Below, in pieces: positions 41,480 to 50,829 of a DNA stretch of 64,000 nt (positions are counted from its first letter, which is position 1; every line of letters starts with the position of its first letter). The stretch covers positions 2,604,001 to 2,668,000 of the forward strand of contig NZ_CP008953.1 of assembly GCF_000732925.1 (NCBI RefSeq), read 5' to 3'. The DNA is from Amycolatopsis japonica. Its GTDB lineage: Bacteria > Actinomycetota > Actinomycetes > Mycobacteriales > Pseudonocardiaceae. The position numbers and the translations under genes were made by a program. The notes beneath the pieces are model-generated. The model saw only the letters and a list, made by a program, of their open reading frames with translations. It searched no databases and was not told where the DNA came from.

Positions 41480-42643
41480 ATGAGCGCCGAGTCGACCGCG
41501 GCCGTCCGGCCGCGCAACCGCAAGCAGCAGATCGTCGACGCGGCCGGGCGGATCTTCAGCGAGCACGGCTACCACGCGGCTTCGATGGAGGAGATCGCCG
41601 CCGACGTCGGCATCACCGCGGCGGCCCTGTACCGGCACTTCCCGAACAAGTACGCGTTGTTCGCCGCGTGCGCGAACGTCATGGCCGACCGGCTCGTCGC
41701 CACGCTCGACGAGGTGGCGCCCGGCGCGCCGCTGGCGGACGTGCTCGCCGCCGTCACGCAGGGGACGGTCGTCCATCGCGCGTCGAGTGGCCTGTACCGC
41801 TGGGAATCCCGGTACCTCGAACGTGCGGACCGGCAGTCGCTCGCGCTGAAGTTCGGGCAGGTCGTGGACCGGGTGGCCGAGGCGGTGCGGCGGGAGTACC
41901 CGCTCCCCGACGAGGGCTTGCGGGCGGTGGCCGCCCTCGGCGTGATCGGATCGATCACGATGCACCGCACCTCGATCGCCCAGCGCCGCGTCGAAGAAGT
42001 GCTGGTCGAGTCCGCCCTGCGAGTGGTCGCGACCGATCCGGCGGCGGGTGCCGGGGGCGCGCACGCCGTCGAGTTGCCGTCCAATCCGGAGCCGCGCACC
42101 CGGCGTTCGGAGATCCTCGCGGCGGCCATCCCGCTGTTCGAACGGGACGGATTCGCCAACGTCACGAACGGCAGGATCGCCGAGGCCGTCGGGCTGGTGC
42201 CCTCCGCGCTCTACCGATACTTCCCCGGCAAGGCCGACATTCTCGCCGCCGCTTGCCTGCAGGCCGCGGGAATCCTGGCCCAGGCGGTGGAACAGAACCT
42301 TCGCGACGTCGAGGGCCCGAGCGACGCGCTGCTCGCGCTGGCGCGGACCTATGTGGCCTACAGCTTCGAGCACACCGCGCTCACCAGTGTCGCCAACGCC
42401 GAACTCGCGGGTCTGCCCGCGGCCCTGCAACGTCCTTTGGTCAGCGCGCAGCGCGAACACATCGCCGTCTGGGAACAACATTTGCGGTCGGCGCGGCCGG
42501 AACTCGACCAGCGTCAGGCGAGGGTGCTCGTGCACGCCGGTTTCGGGGTGGTGGTCGAAGCGGGACGGAGGTTGCGCTGGGAGGACGTCCCCGCCAACCG
42601 TGACGCCGTCAGCGCCTTGCTCGTCGGCGCACTGGGGGTTTGA
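41480..42643 (+). CDS. Tandem TetR regulator (two TetR units in one chain)
   Basis: A 387-residue protein containing two complete TetR-type units. Unit 1 has RKQQIVDAAGRIFSEHGYHA, then MEEIAADVGITAAALYRHFP; unit 2 has RRSEILAAAIPLFERDGFAN, then NGRIAEAVGLVPSALYRYFP at about residue 210. Each helix-turn-helix is followed by a helical ligand domain. TetR proteins are normally homodimers of 200 residues, so this chain may act as a pseudo-dimer. It is divergent from the acyl-CoA synthetase gene and 66 nt before the acyl-CoA dehydrogenase gene, and probably controls one or both. Confidence 0.9.
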   Translation: MSAESTAAVRPRNRKQQIVDAAGRIFSEHGYHAASMEEIAADVGITAAALYRHFPNKYALFAACANVMADRLVATLDEVAPGAPLADVLAAVTQGTVVHRASSGLYRWESRYLERADRQSLALKFGQVVDRVAEAVRREYPLPDEGLRAVAALGVIGSITMHRTSIAQRRVEEVLVESALRVVATDPAAGAGGAHAVELPSNPEPRTRRSEILAAAIPLFERDGFANVTNGRIAEAVGLVPSALYRYFPGKADILAAACLQAAGILAQAVEQNLRDVEGPSDALLALARTYVAYSFEHTALTSVANAELAGLPAALQRPLVSAQREHIAVWEQHLRSARPELDQRQARVLVHAGFGVVVEAGRRLRWEDVPANRDAVSALLVGALGV

Positions 42644-42649
42644 CGCCGT

Positions 42650-42684
42650 TGATACGGTGATACGCGACTTGATGCTGCGTATCA
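42650..42684. promoter_or_regulatory. 35-bp operator-like dyad before acyl-CoA dehydrogenase
   Basis: TGATACG at both 42650 and 42658, and CGTATCA at 42678-42684; the outer pair is spaced by 21 nt and the inner pair extends to TGATACGC-N11-GCGTATCA. Of its 35 positions, 26 are identical to the site at 45079-45113. It ends 25 nt before the start codon, in the expected promoter position. Confidence 0.8.
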
Positions 42685-42709
42685 TCCACGCGGTTCGACG
42701 GGAGAAGAA

Positions 42710-43813
42710 ATGCGACTCACCCCCGAGCAGAACGAATTCGCCGCGTCCGTGGCGGAGCTGTGCCGCCGCGAAGGTGGTGCCCGGGAAGCCCACGACGACG
42801 TGCTCTACCGCAAGATGGCCGCGCTGGGCTGGATCGGCGCCGGGCTGCCCGCCGAGTTCGGCGGGGCCGACGGCGGCATGGTCGACATCTGTGTCTTCCT
42901 GGAACAGACCGCGCGCGGGATGGCGCCGATCGGCGGCTTCACCACGTCGATCATCGTCGCCGAGGCGTACCGCAGGTTCGGTTCGCCCGAGCAGAAGAAG
43001 CTCGTCATCGGTGGCGTCGCGGAAGGCGAGGTCGCGTCGATCGCGATGTCCGAACCCGAAGCGGGATCGGACGTCGGCGCGCTGACCTGCCGGGCCGAAC
43101 GCCGTGACGGCGGCTGGGTGATCAACGGCCAGAAGACCTGGTGTTCCAACGCGCATATCGCGAACACGATCCTGCTCGTGGCCAGGACGTCGTCCGAGGG
43201 CGGCAAACACGACGGCCTGACGATGTTCCACGTCCCCGCCGACAGCGCCGGGCTCACCGTCAAGGGCATCGAGACCTTGGGCGGGAGTGACGTCAACGAC
43301 CTGTACTTCACCGACTGCGTGCTGCCGGCGGACGCCGTGGTCGGCAAGGTGGGGGAGGGCTGGCGGCAGCTGATGGCGGGGCTGAACCTGGAGCGGCTGA
43401 TCCTCGCCGCCGGAATGCTGGGAACCGCGCAGCGCGCCTTCGACGACACGCTCGCCTATGTCCGCGAGCGTCGCCAGTTCGGCAAGCCGATCGGGACCTT
43501 CCAGGCCATCCGGCACCGGCTCGCCGATCTGGCGACGGAGATCGAGTGCTGCCGCCTGCTGGTCTACCGCGTCGCGGAACTCGTCGACGAAGACCCCGAA
43601 CGGCTGCTGCCCAGGGAAGCGTCGATGGCGAAGCTCAAGGTGACCGAGACGGCGAAAAAGGTGGCGCTGGAGGGTATGCAGATGATGGGCGGCTACGGCC
43701 ACGCGATGGAATTCGACATGCAGCGGCATGTGCGGAGCACGCTGGTGTCCACTGTGTACGGTGGAACCAGCGAGATCCAGCGCGACATCATCGGCAAGAC
43801 CTACGGCCTCTGA
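42710..43813 (+). CDS. Acyl-CoA dehydrogenase
   Basis: A 367-residue flavoenzyme of the ACAD family. The FAD-binding motifs are ASIAMSEPEAGSDVGALTCR and VINGQKTWCSNAHIANTILL; the C-terminal domain has RRQFGKPIGTFQAIRHRLAD and the terminal STVYGGTSEIQRDIIGKTYGL. It introduces the trans-2 double bond in acyl-CoA during beta-oxidation. The start ATG 42710 has GGGAGAAG upstream. With the synthetase and Lcp proteins it forms a plausible route from polyisoprene cleavage products to central metabolism; the true acyl chain is not known. Confidence 0.93.
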   Translation: MRLTPEQNEFAASVAELCRREGGAREAHDDVLYRKMAALGWIGAGLPAEFGGADGGMVDICVFLEQTARGMAPIGGFTTSIIVAEAYRRFGSPEQKKLVIGGVAEGEVASIAMSEPEAGSDVGALTCRAERRDGGWVINGQKTWCSNAHIANTILLVARTSSEGGKHDGLTMFHVPADSAGLTVKGIETLGGSDVNDLYFTDCVLPADAVVGKVGEGWRQLMAGLNLERLILAAGMLGTAQRAFDDTLAYVRERRQFGKPIGTFQAIRHRLADLATEIECCRLLVYRVAELVDEDPERLLPREASMAKLKVTETAKKVALEGMQMMGGYGHAMEFDMQRHVRSTLVSTVYGGTSEIQRDIIGKTYGL

Positions 43814-43823
43814 ACGCTTCCGG

Positions 43824-45044
43824 TCAGGACGGCCGGTTGGCGTCGGGGATCTCGATGCTGATCGGCCGTAGTTCGGACAGGAACAGCAAAGCGGCCTTGC
43901 GAAGGAACTCGTCGAACAGCCAATAGACCTGCGGTGCCGTCGGGAAGGGCAGCAGTCCTTCCCGCACGGCGACGAAGGGGCCCCACGCGGTGCGGAGAAG
44001 CGGGTCCCAGATCGGCTCGCGCGGGATCTTCAGCCAGTTCGCGATCCGGTCGCCGAGCAGGAACCGGGTGAACGCGCCGAGGATGGGCTTGCTGAGGACG
44101 CCGCCGTCGACGGACGAACCGAGGCCGAGCAGGATGTCGGCCAGTTCGATGCCTTCCGGTGTGGCCGCCAGGATCGGGGTCAGCACCTGGGCGGCCTGCG
44201 CGTCCGCCTCGGCCCACGACGCCGGAAGGTACTCGTCCGCGATGCCGAGCATATGCCCGCCGAGTTGCCAGGAATGCAGGAACGCCTCCGACTCGTGCGC
44301 CGGGATGGGGACCTTCCAGGCGGTCAGCTTCTGCATCACGGTCGTCGGAAGACTGTGCCAGGTCACCATCATGTCGGCCTGGCTGATCGGGATCTGTTCA
44401 TCGGCGACGGTGTCCCACTGCGGCGACTGGGGGAGGAGATGACGCACGGCCGCGTGCACCAGCCGGGTCTTCACACACGTCACGATCATTTCGCCGTCGG
44501 GGGCGTAGGCGTTGCGGGTGCCGATGTCGTAGCCCAGTTTGGCGGTCTTGGAGATGCGGTCCTTCATGTCCGCGCCGCCCTTCGAGCAGTAGACCGCGCG
44601 TGCCTCCTTGGGAATGACGGTGCTCATCATTCCGCTGGCGAAACCATAGAGGACGCCGAGATACAGGCCGCGCTTCTCGTTGAACTCGTACGCGGTGGCC
44701 AGTTTGCGCTGATCGGCCCAGGACGGCAGCCGCCGTGCCCGTTCCATGAAATCGCGCAGATCCGACGGCAGTTCGTCGGGGAGCGGCTGGCCGTTCTTCT
44801 TCCAGGTGCGCAAAAGCGCGTTCACCTTCGGCACGTCGCCCCGGAGGATCACCGAGGCGACCAGGGTGTCGGCCTCCGGATCCCAGACCCAGCGCGGATC
44901 GGCCCCCGTTCCGGTGCCCGCCACCGAACCCGCGGCGGACCACGTCCATGGCGCCGCCTGTGCGGGAGCAGCGAGGCCCAACGCGCCGAGCGCGCCGAGT
45001 GCCCCTCCGGCCTTCAAAACGCCACGCCTGCCGTGTTCGTCCAT
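43824..45044 (-). CDS. lcp: Latex-clearing protein (Lcp) paralogue 2, rubber oxygenase
   Basis: A 406-residue protein with a Tat signal (GRRGVLKAGGALGALGALGL) and a closely Lcp-like sequence: YLGVLYGFASGMMSTVIPKE, then ARAVYCSKGGADMKDRISKT. Glu147, Arg163, Lys166, Thr167 and the haem ligand His197 correspond, offset by one, to Glu148, Arg164, Lys167, Thr168 and His198 of Streptomyces K30 Lcp (numbers from memory). It should be a secreted b-type cytochrome that cleaves polyisoprene. AAGGAA is 7 nt before the ATG. The dyad at 45079-45113 lies 35 nt upstream. Convergent with the acyl-CoA dehydrogenase gene. Confidence 0.92.
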   Translation of the reverse strand: MDEHGRRGVLKAGGALGALGALGLAAPAQAAPWTWSAAGSVAGTGTGADPRWVWDPEADTLVASVILRGDVPKVNALLRTWKKNGQPLPDELPSDLRDFMERARRLPSWADQRKLATAYEFNEKRGLYLGVLYGFASGMMSTVIPKEARAVYCSKGGADMKDRISKTAKLGYDIGTRNAYAPDGEMIVTCVKTRLVHAAVRHLLPQSPQWDTVADEQIPISQADMMVTWHSLPTTVMQKLTAWKVPIPAHESEAFLHSWQLGGHMLGIADEYLPASWAEADAQAAQVLTPILAATPEGIELADILLGLGSSVDGGVLSKPILGAFTRFLLGDRIANWLKIPREPIWDPLLRTAWGPFVAVREGLLPFPTAPQVYWLFDEFLRKAALLFLSELRPISIEIPDANRPS

Positions 45045-45078
45045 GTCGCCGTTCCTTCGCGTCGAGTCGGCCGAGCTC

Positions 45079-45113
45079 TGATACGATGAAACACGTTGCG
45101 AATCTGCGTATCA
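45079..45113. promoter_or_regulatory. 35-bp operator-like dyad between lcp2 and tetR
   Basis: TGATACG (45079-45085), 21 nt, CGTATCA (45107-45113), extended at the right to CTGCGTATCA as in the copy at 42650. It lies in the divergent region between lcp2 (start 45044) and the TetR gene (start 45202), where a TetR protein would be expected to control both. Confidence 0.8.
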
Positions 45114-45201
45114 CCATGAGAGCACGGCGGCCGGGACTTCACAAGGCCCGATGTGACGAGGTGCCTTGTCCGCAAGGCACAATCGGGTGCGGGAGGTGGC
45201 C

Positions 45202-45846
45202 ATGGAACCGGCGTTGGAGTCCTTGCTGGAGCTGGCGTACTCGGACGCCGTCGAGCGGGTCGACGAGACGGACGAGACGCGGACGCGGATCCTCGACGCG
45301 GCGTACACCCAGTTCTCCAAGACGGGTATCCAACGGTCCACAATGGAGGATGTCGCCCGGCGCGCGGGGGTTTCCCGGATCACCGTCTATCGGCGGTTCC
45401 CCGGGAAGGACGTCCTGGTCGAGCAGGTGGTGCGGCGGGAGTTCCGGCGGTACTTCGACCGGTTCCTCGCCGACATCGAGCAGGCGGACACCGTCGCCGA
45501 ACGCGTGGTGCTGGGCTTCGTGAGCTCGCTGCGGGCGATCCGCGGCAATCCGCTGATCGGCGGGCTGCTCGACGTCGAGCCGGACCTCCTCATGGCGTCC
45601 ATGATCGGCGACGGCGGCCGCACCCTCGCCACCGTCCGCGCCTTCGTCGCGGGCCAGCTGAAGCAGGAACAGGCGGCGGGCAACGTCTCACGGAAACTGG
45701 ACGTCGATCTCGCGGCCGAACTGATGGTGCGGGTCTCGACCTCGTTCCTGCTGATCCCCAGCCAGGTCGTCGACGTCGACGACGACGAGCAGCTCGCCGC
45801 CGTGGCGAGGCGGTTCCTCGTGCCCTTGCTGGAACTTCGGGACTGA
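45202..45846 (+). CDS. TetR-family transcriptional regulator
   Basis: A 214-residue TetR protein: TRTRILDAAYTQFSKTGIQR, then MEDVARRAGVSRITVYRRFP, followed by a helical ligand domain. The start ATG 45202 is chosen for its GGGAGG ribosome-binding site; the in-frame GTG-type start at 45166 has none. It is divergent from lcp2 with the dyad between them, resembling the TetR-type control reported for lcp genes in other actinomycetes. Its likely regulon includes lcp2 and the acyl-CoA dehydrogenase gene (shared operator). Confidence 0.9.
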   Translation: MEPALESLLELAYSDAVERVDETDETRTRILDAAYTQFSKTGIQRSTMEDVARRAGVSRITVYRRFPGKDVLVEQVVRREFRRYFDRFLADIEQADTVAERVVLGFVSSLRAIRGNPLIGGLLDVEPDLLMASMIGDGGRTLATVRAFVAGQLKQEQAAGNVSRKLDVDLAAELMVRVSTSFLLIPSQVVDVDDDEQLAAVARRFLVPLLELRD

Positions 45847-45848
45847 CG

Positions 45849-46610
45849 TCAGGGCTCGCGGTGGCCGAGGCCGGCGGAGACCTGCCGGGCCGCGCGGCCG
45901 ACGACGCGGTTCAGGCCGCGCATCCGGGCGGCGGGCATGTACGGCCGGGTCGCCGAAACGCTGATGGCGCCGGCGATCGCGCCGGTGGCGTCCCGGATCG
46001 GCGCCGCGACACAGCGGATCCCCGGTTCGTTGTCCTCCAGGTCCATCGCCACCCCGGACTCCGCGTACTCACGCATGCGCGCCAGGAACGCGTCGACGTC
46101 CTCCGGGCGCACCCTGCCGGGTTCCACGGGCGTCTCGGCCAGGTAGAGGTCCCGCCATTCCGGCGCGGAGTCCAGCAGCAGCGCCATGCCGACACCGGTG
46201 CGGGTCAACGGCATCCGGTGCCCGATCCGGGAACGCATCTCCGCGCCCCGTGAACCGGGCAGCTTGTCCAGGTACAGCACCGAATCCCCGTCGCGGACAG
46301 CCAGGTGCACGGTGTCGCGCAACTGCTCCGCCAGCTCCTCCAGCACCGGCCGGGCGACCACCGGCAGCGGACTGCCGTGCAGGGCCTGGAACCCCAGCTC
46401 GATCAAGGTGGGCCCGAGCGCGTAGCCGTCCCGTCCGCTGCGCAGGTACCCCTCGCTGACCAGCAGCTGGACCAGCCGGTGCGCGGTGCTGCGGCCCAGC
46501 CCGGTGTCCTCGACCAGGCCGCGGAGGTCGGTCGCGCCACTGGCGACCGCGCGGATCAGCGCGAGGCCGCGGGCGAGCGTCTGGGTGCCGGGCGGTGCCG
46601 TGTCGGACAT
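45849..46610 (-). CDS. IclR-family regulator of the galactonate operon
   Basis: A 253-residue IclR protein with an N-terminal winged helix (ALIRAVASGATDLRGLVEDT, GLGRSTAHRLVQLLVSEGYL) and a C-terminal effector domain (ending CVAAPIRDATGAIAGAISVS). It is divergent from dgoK with a 55-nt promoter region containing the small dyad TCCTACATATAGGGA (46618-46632), a candidate operator. It probably represses the dgo operon until galactonate or KDPGal binds. Confidence 0.9.
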   Translation of the reverse strand: MSDTAPPGTQTLARGLALIRAVASGATDLRGLVEDTGLGRSTAHRLVQLLVSEGYLRSGRDGYALGPTLIELGFQALHGSPLPVVARPVLEELAEQLRDTVHLAVRDGDSVLYLDKLPGSRGAEMRSRIGHRMPLTRTGVGMALLLDSAPEWRDLYLAETPVEPGRVRPEDVDAFLARMREYAESGVAMDLEDNEPGIRCVAAPIRDATGAIAGAISVSATRPYMPAARMRGLNRVVGRAARQVSAGLGHREP

Positions 46611-46665
46611 GCCGGAATCCTACATATAGGGACGGCGATCGCATTATCGGGAACGCGCCCGCACG

Positions 46666-47646
46666 ATGTCGCTCGTGACCGACACCGGACCCGCCTTGAT
46701 CGCGCTCGACTGGGGAACCTCCGGTCAGCGTGCCTGGCTGCTCGGCGCGGACGGCGGGATCCTGGCCGCCCGCAGCGCCGGGCGTGGACTGCTGACCACG
46801 ACCGAGGACGTGGACCTCGACGACCCGCGAGCCAGGGCGGCCGCCTACGAGTCCGCCTTCCGGAAGACCTGCGGAGACTGGCTCACCGAGTTCCCCGGGC
46901 TGCCCGCCCTCGCCGCCGGCATGGTGGGCAGCGCGCAGGGCTGGACCGACTCCGGATACCGCACCGTTCCGGCGGGGCTCGACTTCCCGTCGCTCGTCCC
47001 CGTGTCCCATCGCGACGGCGTGCTCCATCTCGTGCCGGGACTGCGGATCCCGTCCGGCGCGCACCCCGGCGACGTGATCCGCGGCGAGGAGACACAACTG
47101 GTCGGCGTGCTCGAAGCGCTCGGCGACCCCGGCGGACCGCTCACCGTGGTGCTGCCCGGTACGCACAGCAAATGGGTCCGCGTCGAGGACGGGGTCGTCA
47201 CCGGCTTCACCACCGCGATGACCGGCGAACTGTACGGATTGCTGATCGCGCACGGCATCCTCGCCCGCACGGCCGCCGACCCGGTCGCCGACGACGAGGC
47301 CTTCTCGCGGGGTCTCGCCGCGGGACGGCGTTCGCGCGGGCTCGCCATCGAGGCGTTCGGCGCTCGCCCGCTCGTGCTCGACGGCGTCCTGGAACCGGAG
47401 TCGCTGCCCGACTACCTCTCCGGCGTCCTGATCGCCGACGAGGTCTCGCATCTGTTGCATGACGCGGACACCCGCGTCGTGCTGTGCGGTGCGGGCGAAC
47501 TCTGCCGTCGCTACGCCGCCGCCCTCGCCGGAAGGGGAGTGGAGGCCATCGTGCTGTCCGAGGAGGTCACCGCCCGCGGGCTGTGGCGGATCGCGACGGC
47601 CGCCGGACTGCTCGAAGACCGTCTCGAAAGGACACTGAAACCGTGA
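46666..47646 (+). CDS. dgoK: 2-dehydro-3-deoxygalactonokinase
   Basis: A 326-residue sugar-acid kinase of the ASKHA fold. The phosphate-1 motif is ALDWGTSGQRAWLLGADGGI; other DgoK features are AAGMVGSAQGW, RGEETQLVGVL and LPGTHSKWVRVEDGVVTGFT. It phosphorylates 2-keto-3-deoxygalactonate at O6. It is the first gene of the operon dgoK-dgoA-dgoD-dgoT and ends in a GTGA overlap with dgoA. Confidence 0.93.
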   Translation: MSLVTDTGPALIALDWGTSGQRAWLLGADGGILAARSAGRGLLTTTEDVDLDDPRARAAAYESAFRKTCGDWLTEFPGLPALAAGMVGSAQGWTDSGYRTVPAGLDFPSLVPVSHRDGVLHLVPGLRIPSGAHPGDVIRGEETQLVGVLEALGDPGGPLTVVLPGTHSKWVRVEDGVVTGFTTAMTGELYGLLIAHGILARTAADPVADDEAFSRGLAAGRRSRGLAIEAFGARPLVLDGVLEPESLPDYLSGVLIADEVSHLLHDADTRVVLCGAGELCRRYAAALAGRGVEAIVLSEEVTARGLWRIATAAGLLEDRLERTLKP

Positions 47647-48239
47647 CCGGATTGATCGCGATCCTGCGCGGGGTGACCCCGGCCGAGGTCGTCGGCGTCG
47701 GCCGGGCGCTCGTCGACGCAGGATTCCCCGCCATCGAAGTGCCGCTGAACTCGCCGGAACCGTTCGCGAGCGTCCGCCTGCTCGCCGACGCGTTCGGGGA
47801 CCGGTGCGAGATCGGCGCGGGTACCGTGCTCACCACCGAAGACGTCGTCCGGGCGCGGGCGGCCGGGGCGCGGTTGATCGTGGCTCCCAACACCGATCCC
47901 GCGGTGATCTCAGCCGCCGTGGCCGAGGGGATGACGCCGTACCCCGGCGTCGCCACACCGACCGAGGCGTTCGCCGCGCTCGCCGCGGGCGCCCGGTATC
48001 TCAAGCTGTTCCCCGCCGACGCGGTCGGGATCGGGGGCATGAAGGCGTGGCGTGCCGTGCTGCCGCGCGAGGTCGGACTGCTGCCGGTCGGCGGGGTCGA
48101 CGAAACGAACCTGGCGGCCTGGGCCGCCGCCGGGGCGGCCGGGGCGGGGCTGGGTTCCTGCCTCTACCGGCCGGGTGACACCGCTGATGTGGTCGGCGTC
48201 CGTGCCCGTGCACTTTCCGAGATCTGGCACCAGGAATAG
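47643..48239 (+). CDS. dgoA: 2-dehydro-3-deoxy-6-phosphogalactonate aldolase
   Basis: A 198-residue class I aldolase of the KDPG/KDPGal family. Characteristic segments are [60 protein letters not shown] and [10 protein letters not shown], which contains the Schiff-base Lys. It cleaves KDPGal to pyruvate and glyceraldehyde-3-phosphate. It starts at GTG 47643, overlapping the dgoK stop. Confidence 0.93.
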   Translation: MTGLIAILRGVTPAEVVGVGRALVDAGFPAIEVPLNSPEPFASVRLLADAFGDRCEIGAGTVLTTEDVVRARAAGARLIVAPNTDPAVISAAVAEGMTPYPGVATPTEAFAALAAGARYLKLFPADAVGIGGMKAWRAVLPREVGLLPVGGVDETNLAAWAAAGAAGAGLGSCLYRPGDTADVVGVRARALSEIWHQE

Positions 48240-48249
48240 GAAAAGAACC

Positions 48250-49398
48250 ATGAAGATCGTGTCAATGACGACATACCAGGTGCCGCCGCGCTGGTCGTTC
48301 CTGAAGATCGAAACGGACGAGGGCGTCACCGGCTGGGGCGAACCGGTCCTGGAGGGCCGGGCCGCTTCGGTGGCGGCGATCGTCGAGGAGCTTTCCGACT
48401 ACCTGATCGGCAAAGACCCCTCGCAGATCGAGGATCTGTGGACCGTCCTGTATCGCGGCGGGTTCTACCGGGGCGGCGGACTCCACATGAGCGCGCTGGC
48501 CGGCATCGACCAGGCACTGTGGGACATCAAGGGCAAGGCGCTCGGTGTCCCGGTGCACGAACTGCTCGGCGGCCGGGTACGCGAGGCGATCAAGGTGTAT
48601 TCCTGGATCGGAGGCGACCGCCCGGCCGAGACCGCCCGCGCCGCGCGCGAGGTGGTGGACCGCGGGTTCAGCGCGGTGAAGATGAACGGGACCGAGGAAC
48701 TGTCCTATCTGGACACCTGGGACAAGGTCGACCGCTGTGTGGCCAATGTGGACGCGGTGCGCCAGGCGGTCGGCCCGAACATCGGTATCGGGGTGGACTT
48801 CCACGGCCGCGTGCACAAGCCGATGGCCAAGGTCCTGCTGCGCGAACTGGAGCCGTACCGGCTGATGTTCGTCGAGGAGCCGGTGCTTTCCGAGCACGTC
48901 GACGGTTTCGCCGACGTGCTCCGCAACTCGCCGATCCCGATCGCGCTCGGCGAGCGGCTGTTCTCGCGGTGGGATTTCAAGACCGTGCTGGCGTCGGGTG
49001 CCGTCGACATCATCCAGCCGGACCCGTCGCACTGCGGCGGCATCACCGAAGCGCGCAAGATCGCGCACATGGCCGAGGCGTACGACGTCGGCCTGGCGCT
49101 GCATTGCCCGCTCGGCCCGATCGCGCTGGCGGCCTGCCTGCAGATCGACGCGGGTTGCTACAACGCGACGATCCAGGAGCAGAGCCTCGGGATCCACTAC
49201 AACACGAGCAACGATCTGTTGGATTATCTGGCGGATCCGTCGGTGTTCGCCTACGACGACGGACAGGTCGTCATCCCCCGCGGGCCGGGGCTGGGCATCG
49301 AGATCAACGAGGAGTACGTCGCCGAACGGGCGGCCGAGGGGCATCGCTGGCGGAATCCGGTGTGGCGGCACGCCGACGGCTCGTTCGCGGAATGGTGA
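48250..49398 (+). CDS. dgoD: D-galactonate dehydratase
   Basis: A 382-residue enolase-superfamily enzyme. The metal ligands appear as Asp in [13 protein letters not shown], Glu in [11 protein letters not shown] and Glu in [11 protein letters not shown], with the catalytic His in [15 protein letters not shown]. It converts D-galactonate to 2-keto-3-deoxygalactonate, the first catabolic step. It starts at ATG 48250, 10 nt after dgoA. Confidence 0.95.
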   Translation: MKIVSMTTYQVPPRWSFLKIETDEGVTGWGEPVLEGRAASVAAIVEELSDYLIGKDPSQIEDLWTVLYRGGFYRGGGLHMSALAGIDQALWDIKGKALGVPVHELLGGRVREAIKVYSWIGGDRPAETARAAREVVDRGFSAVKMNGTEELSYLDTWDKVDRCVANVDAVRQAVGPNIGIGVDFHGRVHKPMAKVLLRELEPYRLMFVEEPVLSEHVDGFADVLRNSPIPIALGERLFSRWDFKTVLASGAVDIIQPDPSHCGGITEARKIAHMAEAYDVGLALHCPLGPIALAACLQIDAGCYNATIQEQSLGIHYNTSNDLLDYLADPSVFAYDDGQVVIPRGPGLGIEINEEYVAERAAEGHRWRNPVWRHADGSFAEW

Positions 49399-49403
49399 GC
49401 GCG

Positions 49404-50723
49404 ATGACCACCGCCGTCCAGACCGCCGTGCGCCCCACCAGGTTCCGGGTGCTCATCGCGGTGATGCTGTTCATCACCGTCGTCATCAACTACCTCGACC
49501 GGTCGAACCTGTCGATCGCGATGCCCGCGATCGCCGGCGAACTCGATCTGTCCAAAGCGGAACAGGGCATCCTCCTGTCGGCCTTCGGCTGGACCTATGC
49601 CGCGTTGCAACTGCCCGGCGGCTGGCTGGTCGACAAGATCCCGCCGCGGCTGCTCTATCCGGCCTGCCTGATCCTGTGGTCGCTCGCGACGTTCTTCATG
49701 GGGATCATCGGCGGGTTCGTCGCGCTGATCGCGTTGCGGCTGATGGTCGGCGTCTTCGAAGCACCCGCCTATCCGATCAACAGCAAGATCGCGACCGTCT
49801 GGTTCCCGGAACGCGAACGCGCCACGGCGATCGGCTTCTACACCTCGGGCCAGTTCATCGGCCTCGCCCTGCTGACGCCCGTGCTGTCCTGGCTGCAGAC
49901 CGTGCTTTCGTGGCATTGGGTGTTCATCGCCACCGGTCTGGTCGGCATCCTCTGGGCCGTGCTTTGGTACGCGAAGTACCGCGAACCGCGTGACTCGCGG
50001 GCCAACGAGGCCGAGGTGGAGCTGATCCGGTCCGGCGGCGGCCTGGTGGATCTGCCGCGTGAGCGGCCGGAGCGGGCGCGGGTCACGCGTGCGGATCTGG
50101 CGACCGTGCTGGGCAGCCGGAAACTGTGGGGAATCTACTTCGGACAGTTCTGCCTGACCTCGACGCTCTGGTTCTTCCTCACCTGGTTCCCGACGTATCT
50201 CGTCGAGTACCGGGAAATGGACTACATCAAGTCCGGTTTCCTCGCGTCGCTGCCGTTCATCGCGGCACTGGTGGGCGTGCTGGTTTCCGGTGTCCTGTCG
50301 GACTTCCTGGTACGGCGTGGCGCTTCGCTCGGAGTGGCGCGGAAGGGCCCGATCATCGCCGGGCTGCTGCTGAGCACCGTGATGGTCACGGCCGGATTCA
50401 CCGACTCGACCACGATGGTCATCGTGATCCTGTCCATCGCCTTCTTCGGCAACGGGCTCGCGTCGATCACTTGGTCGCTGGTCTCCGCGCTCGCGCCGCG
50501 GCGGCTGCTCGGGCTGACCGGCGGGATGTTCAACTTCATCGGGAACCTGTCGTCGATCGCCACGCCGATCGTCATCGGCCTGATCGTCACCGACGACAGT
50601 TTCGCGCCCGGCTTCGCCTACATGACCGTGATCACGGTCGCCGGGATCCTGTCCTACGTCTTCCTGGTCGGCAAGGTCGAGCGCGTGGCCGAGCGGACCC
50701 AGGAAGACCGTGGCGTTGTGTAA
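49404..50723 (+). CDS. dgoT: MFS transporter, D-galactonate permease type
   Basis: A 439-residue major-facilitator protein of the anion:cation symporter group with 12 membrane segments. Early motifs are VVINYLDRSNLSIAMPAIAG and GWTYAALQLPGGWLVDKIPP. It should import D-galactonate with protons. ATG 49404 is used; a GTG at 49395 overlapping the dgoD stop (GTGA) is an alternative. It is the last gene of the dgo operon, giving a full De Ley-Doudoroff set of uptake, dehydratase, kinase and aldolase. Confidence 0.92.
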   Translation: MTTAVQTAVRPTRFRVLIAVMLFITVVINYLDRSNLSIAMPAIAGELDLSKAEQGILLSAFGWTYAALQLPGGWLVDKIPPRLLYPACLILWSLATFFMGIIGGFVALIALRLMVGVFEAPAYPINSKIATVWFPERERATAIGFYTSGQFIGLALLTPVLSWLQTVLSWHWVFIATGLVGILWAVLWYAKYREPRDSRANEAEVELIRSGGGLVDLPRERPERARVTRADLATVLGSRKLWGIYFGQFCLTSTLWFFLTWFPTYLVEYREMDYIKSGFLASLPFIAALVGVLVSGVLSDFLVRRGASLGVARKGPIIAGLLLSTVMVTAGFTDSTTMVIVILSIAFFGNGLASITWSLVSALAPRRLLGLTGGMFNFIGNLSSIATPIVIGLIVTDDSFAPGFAYMTVITVAGILSYVFLVGKVERVAERTQEDRGVV

Positions 50724-50829
50724 CGGCCGCTGAAACGTCGGCGACTCAGCTATCGATCGGTGTACCGTATGGGCATCGTTTCGGGCCGCGACGAGGGAGA
50801 GTGCCGACATCGCCGGGTTAGAGGCCGCT

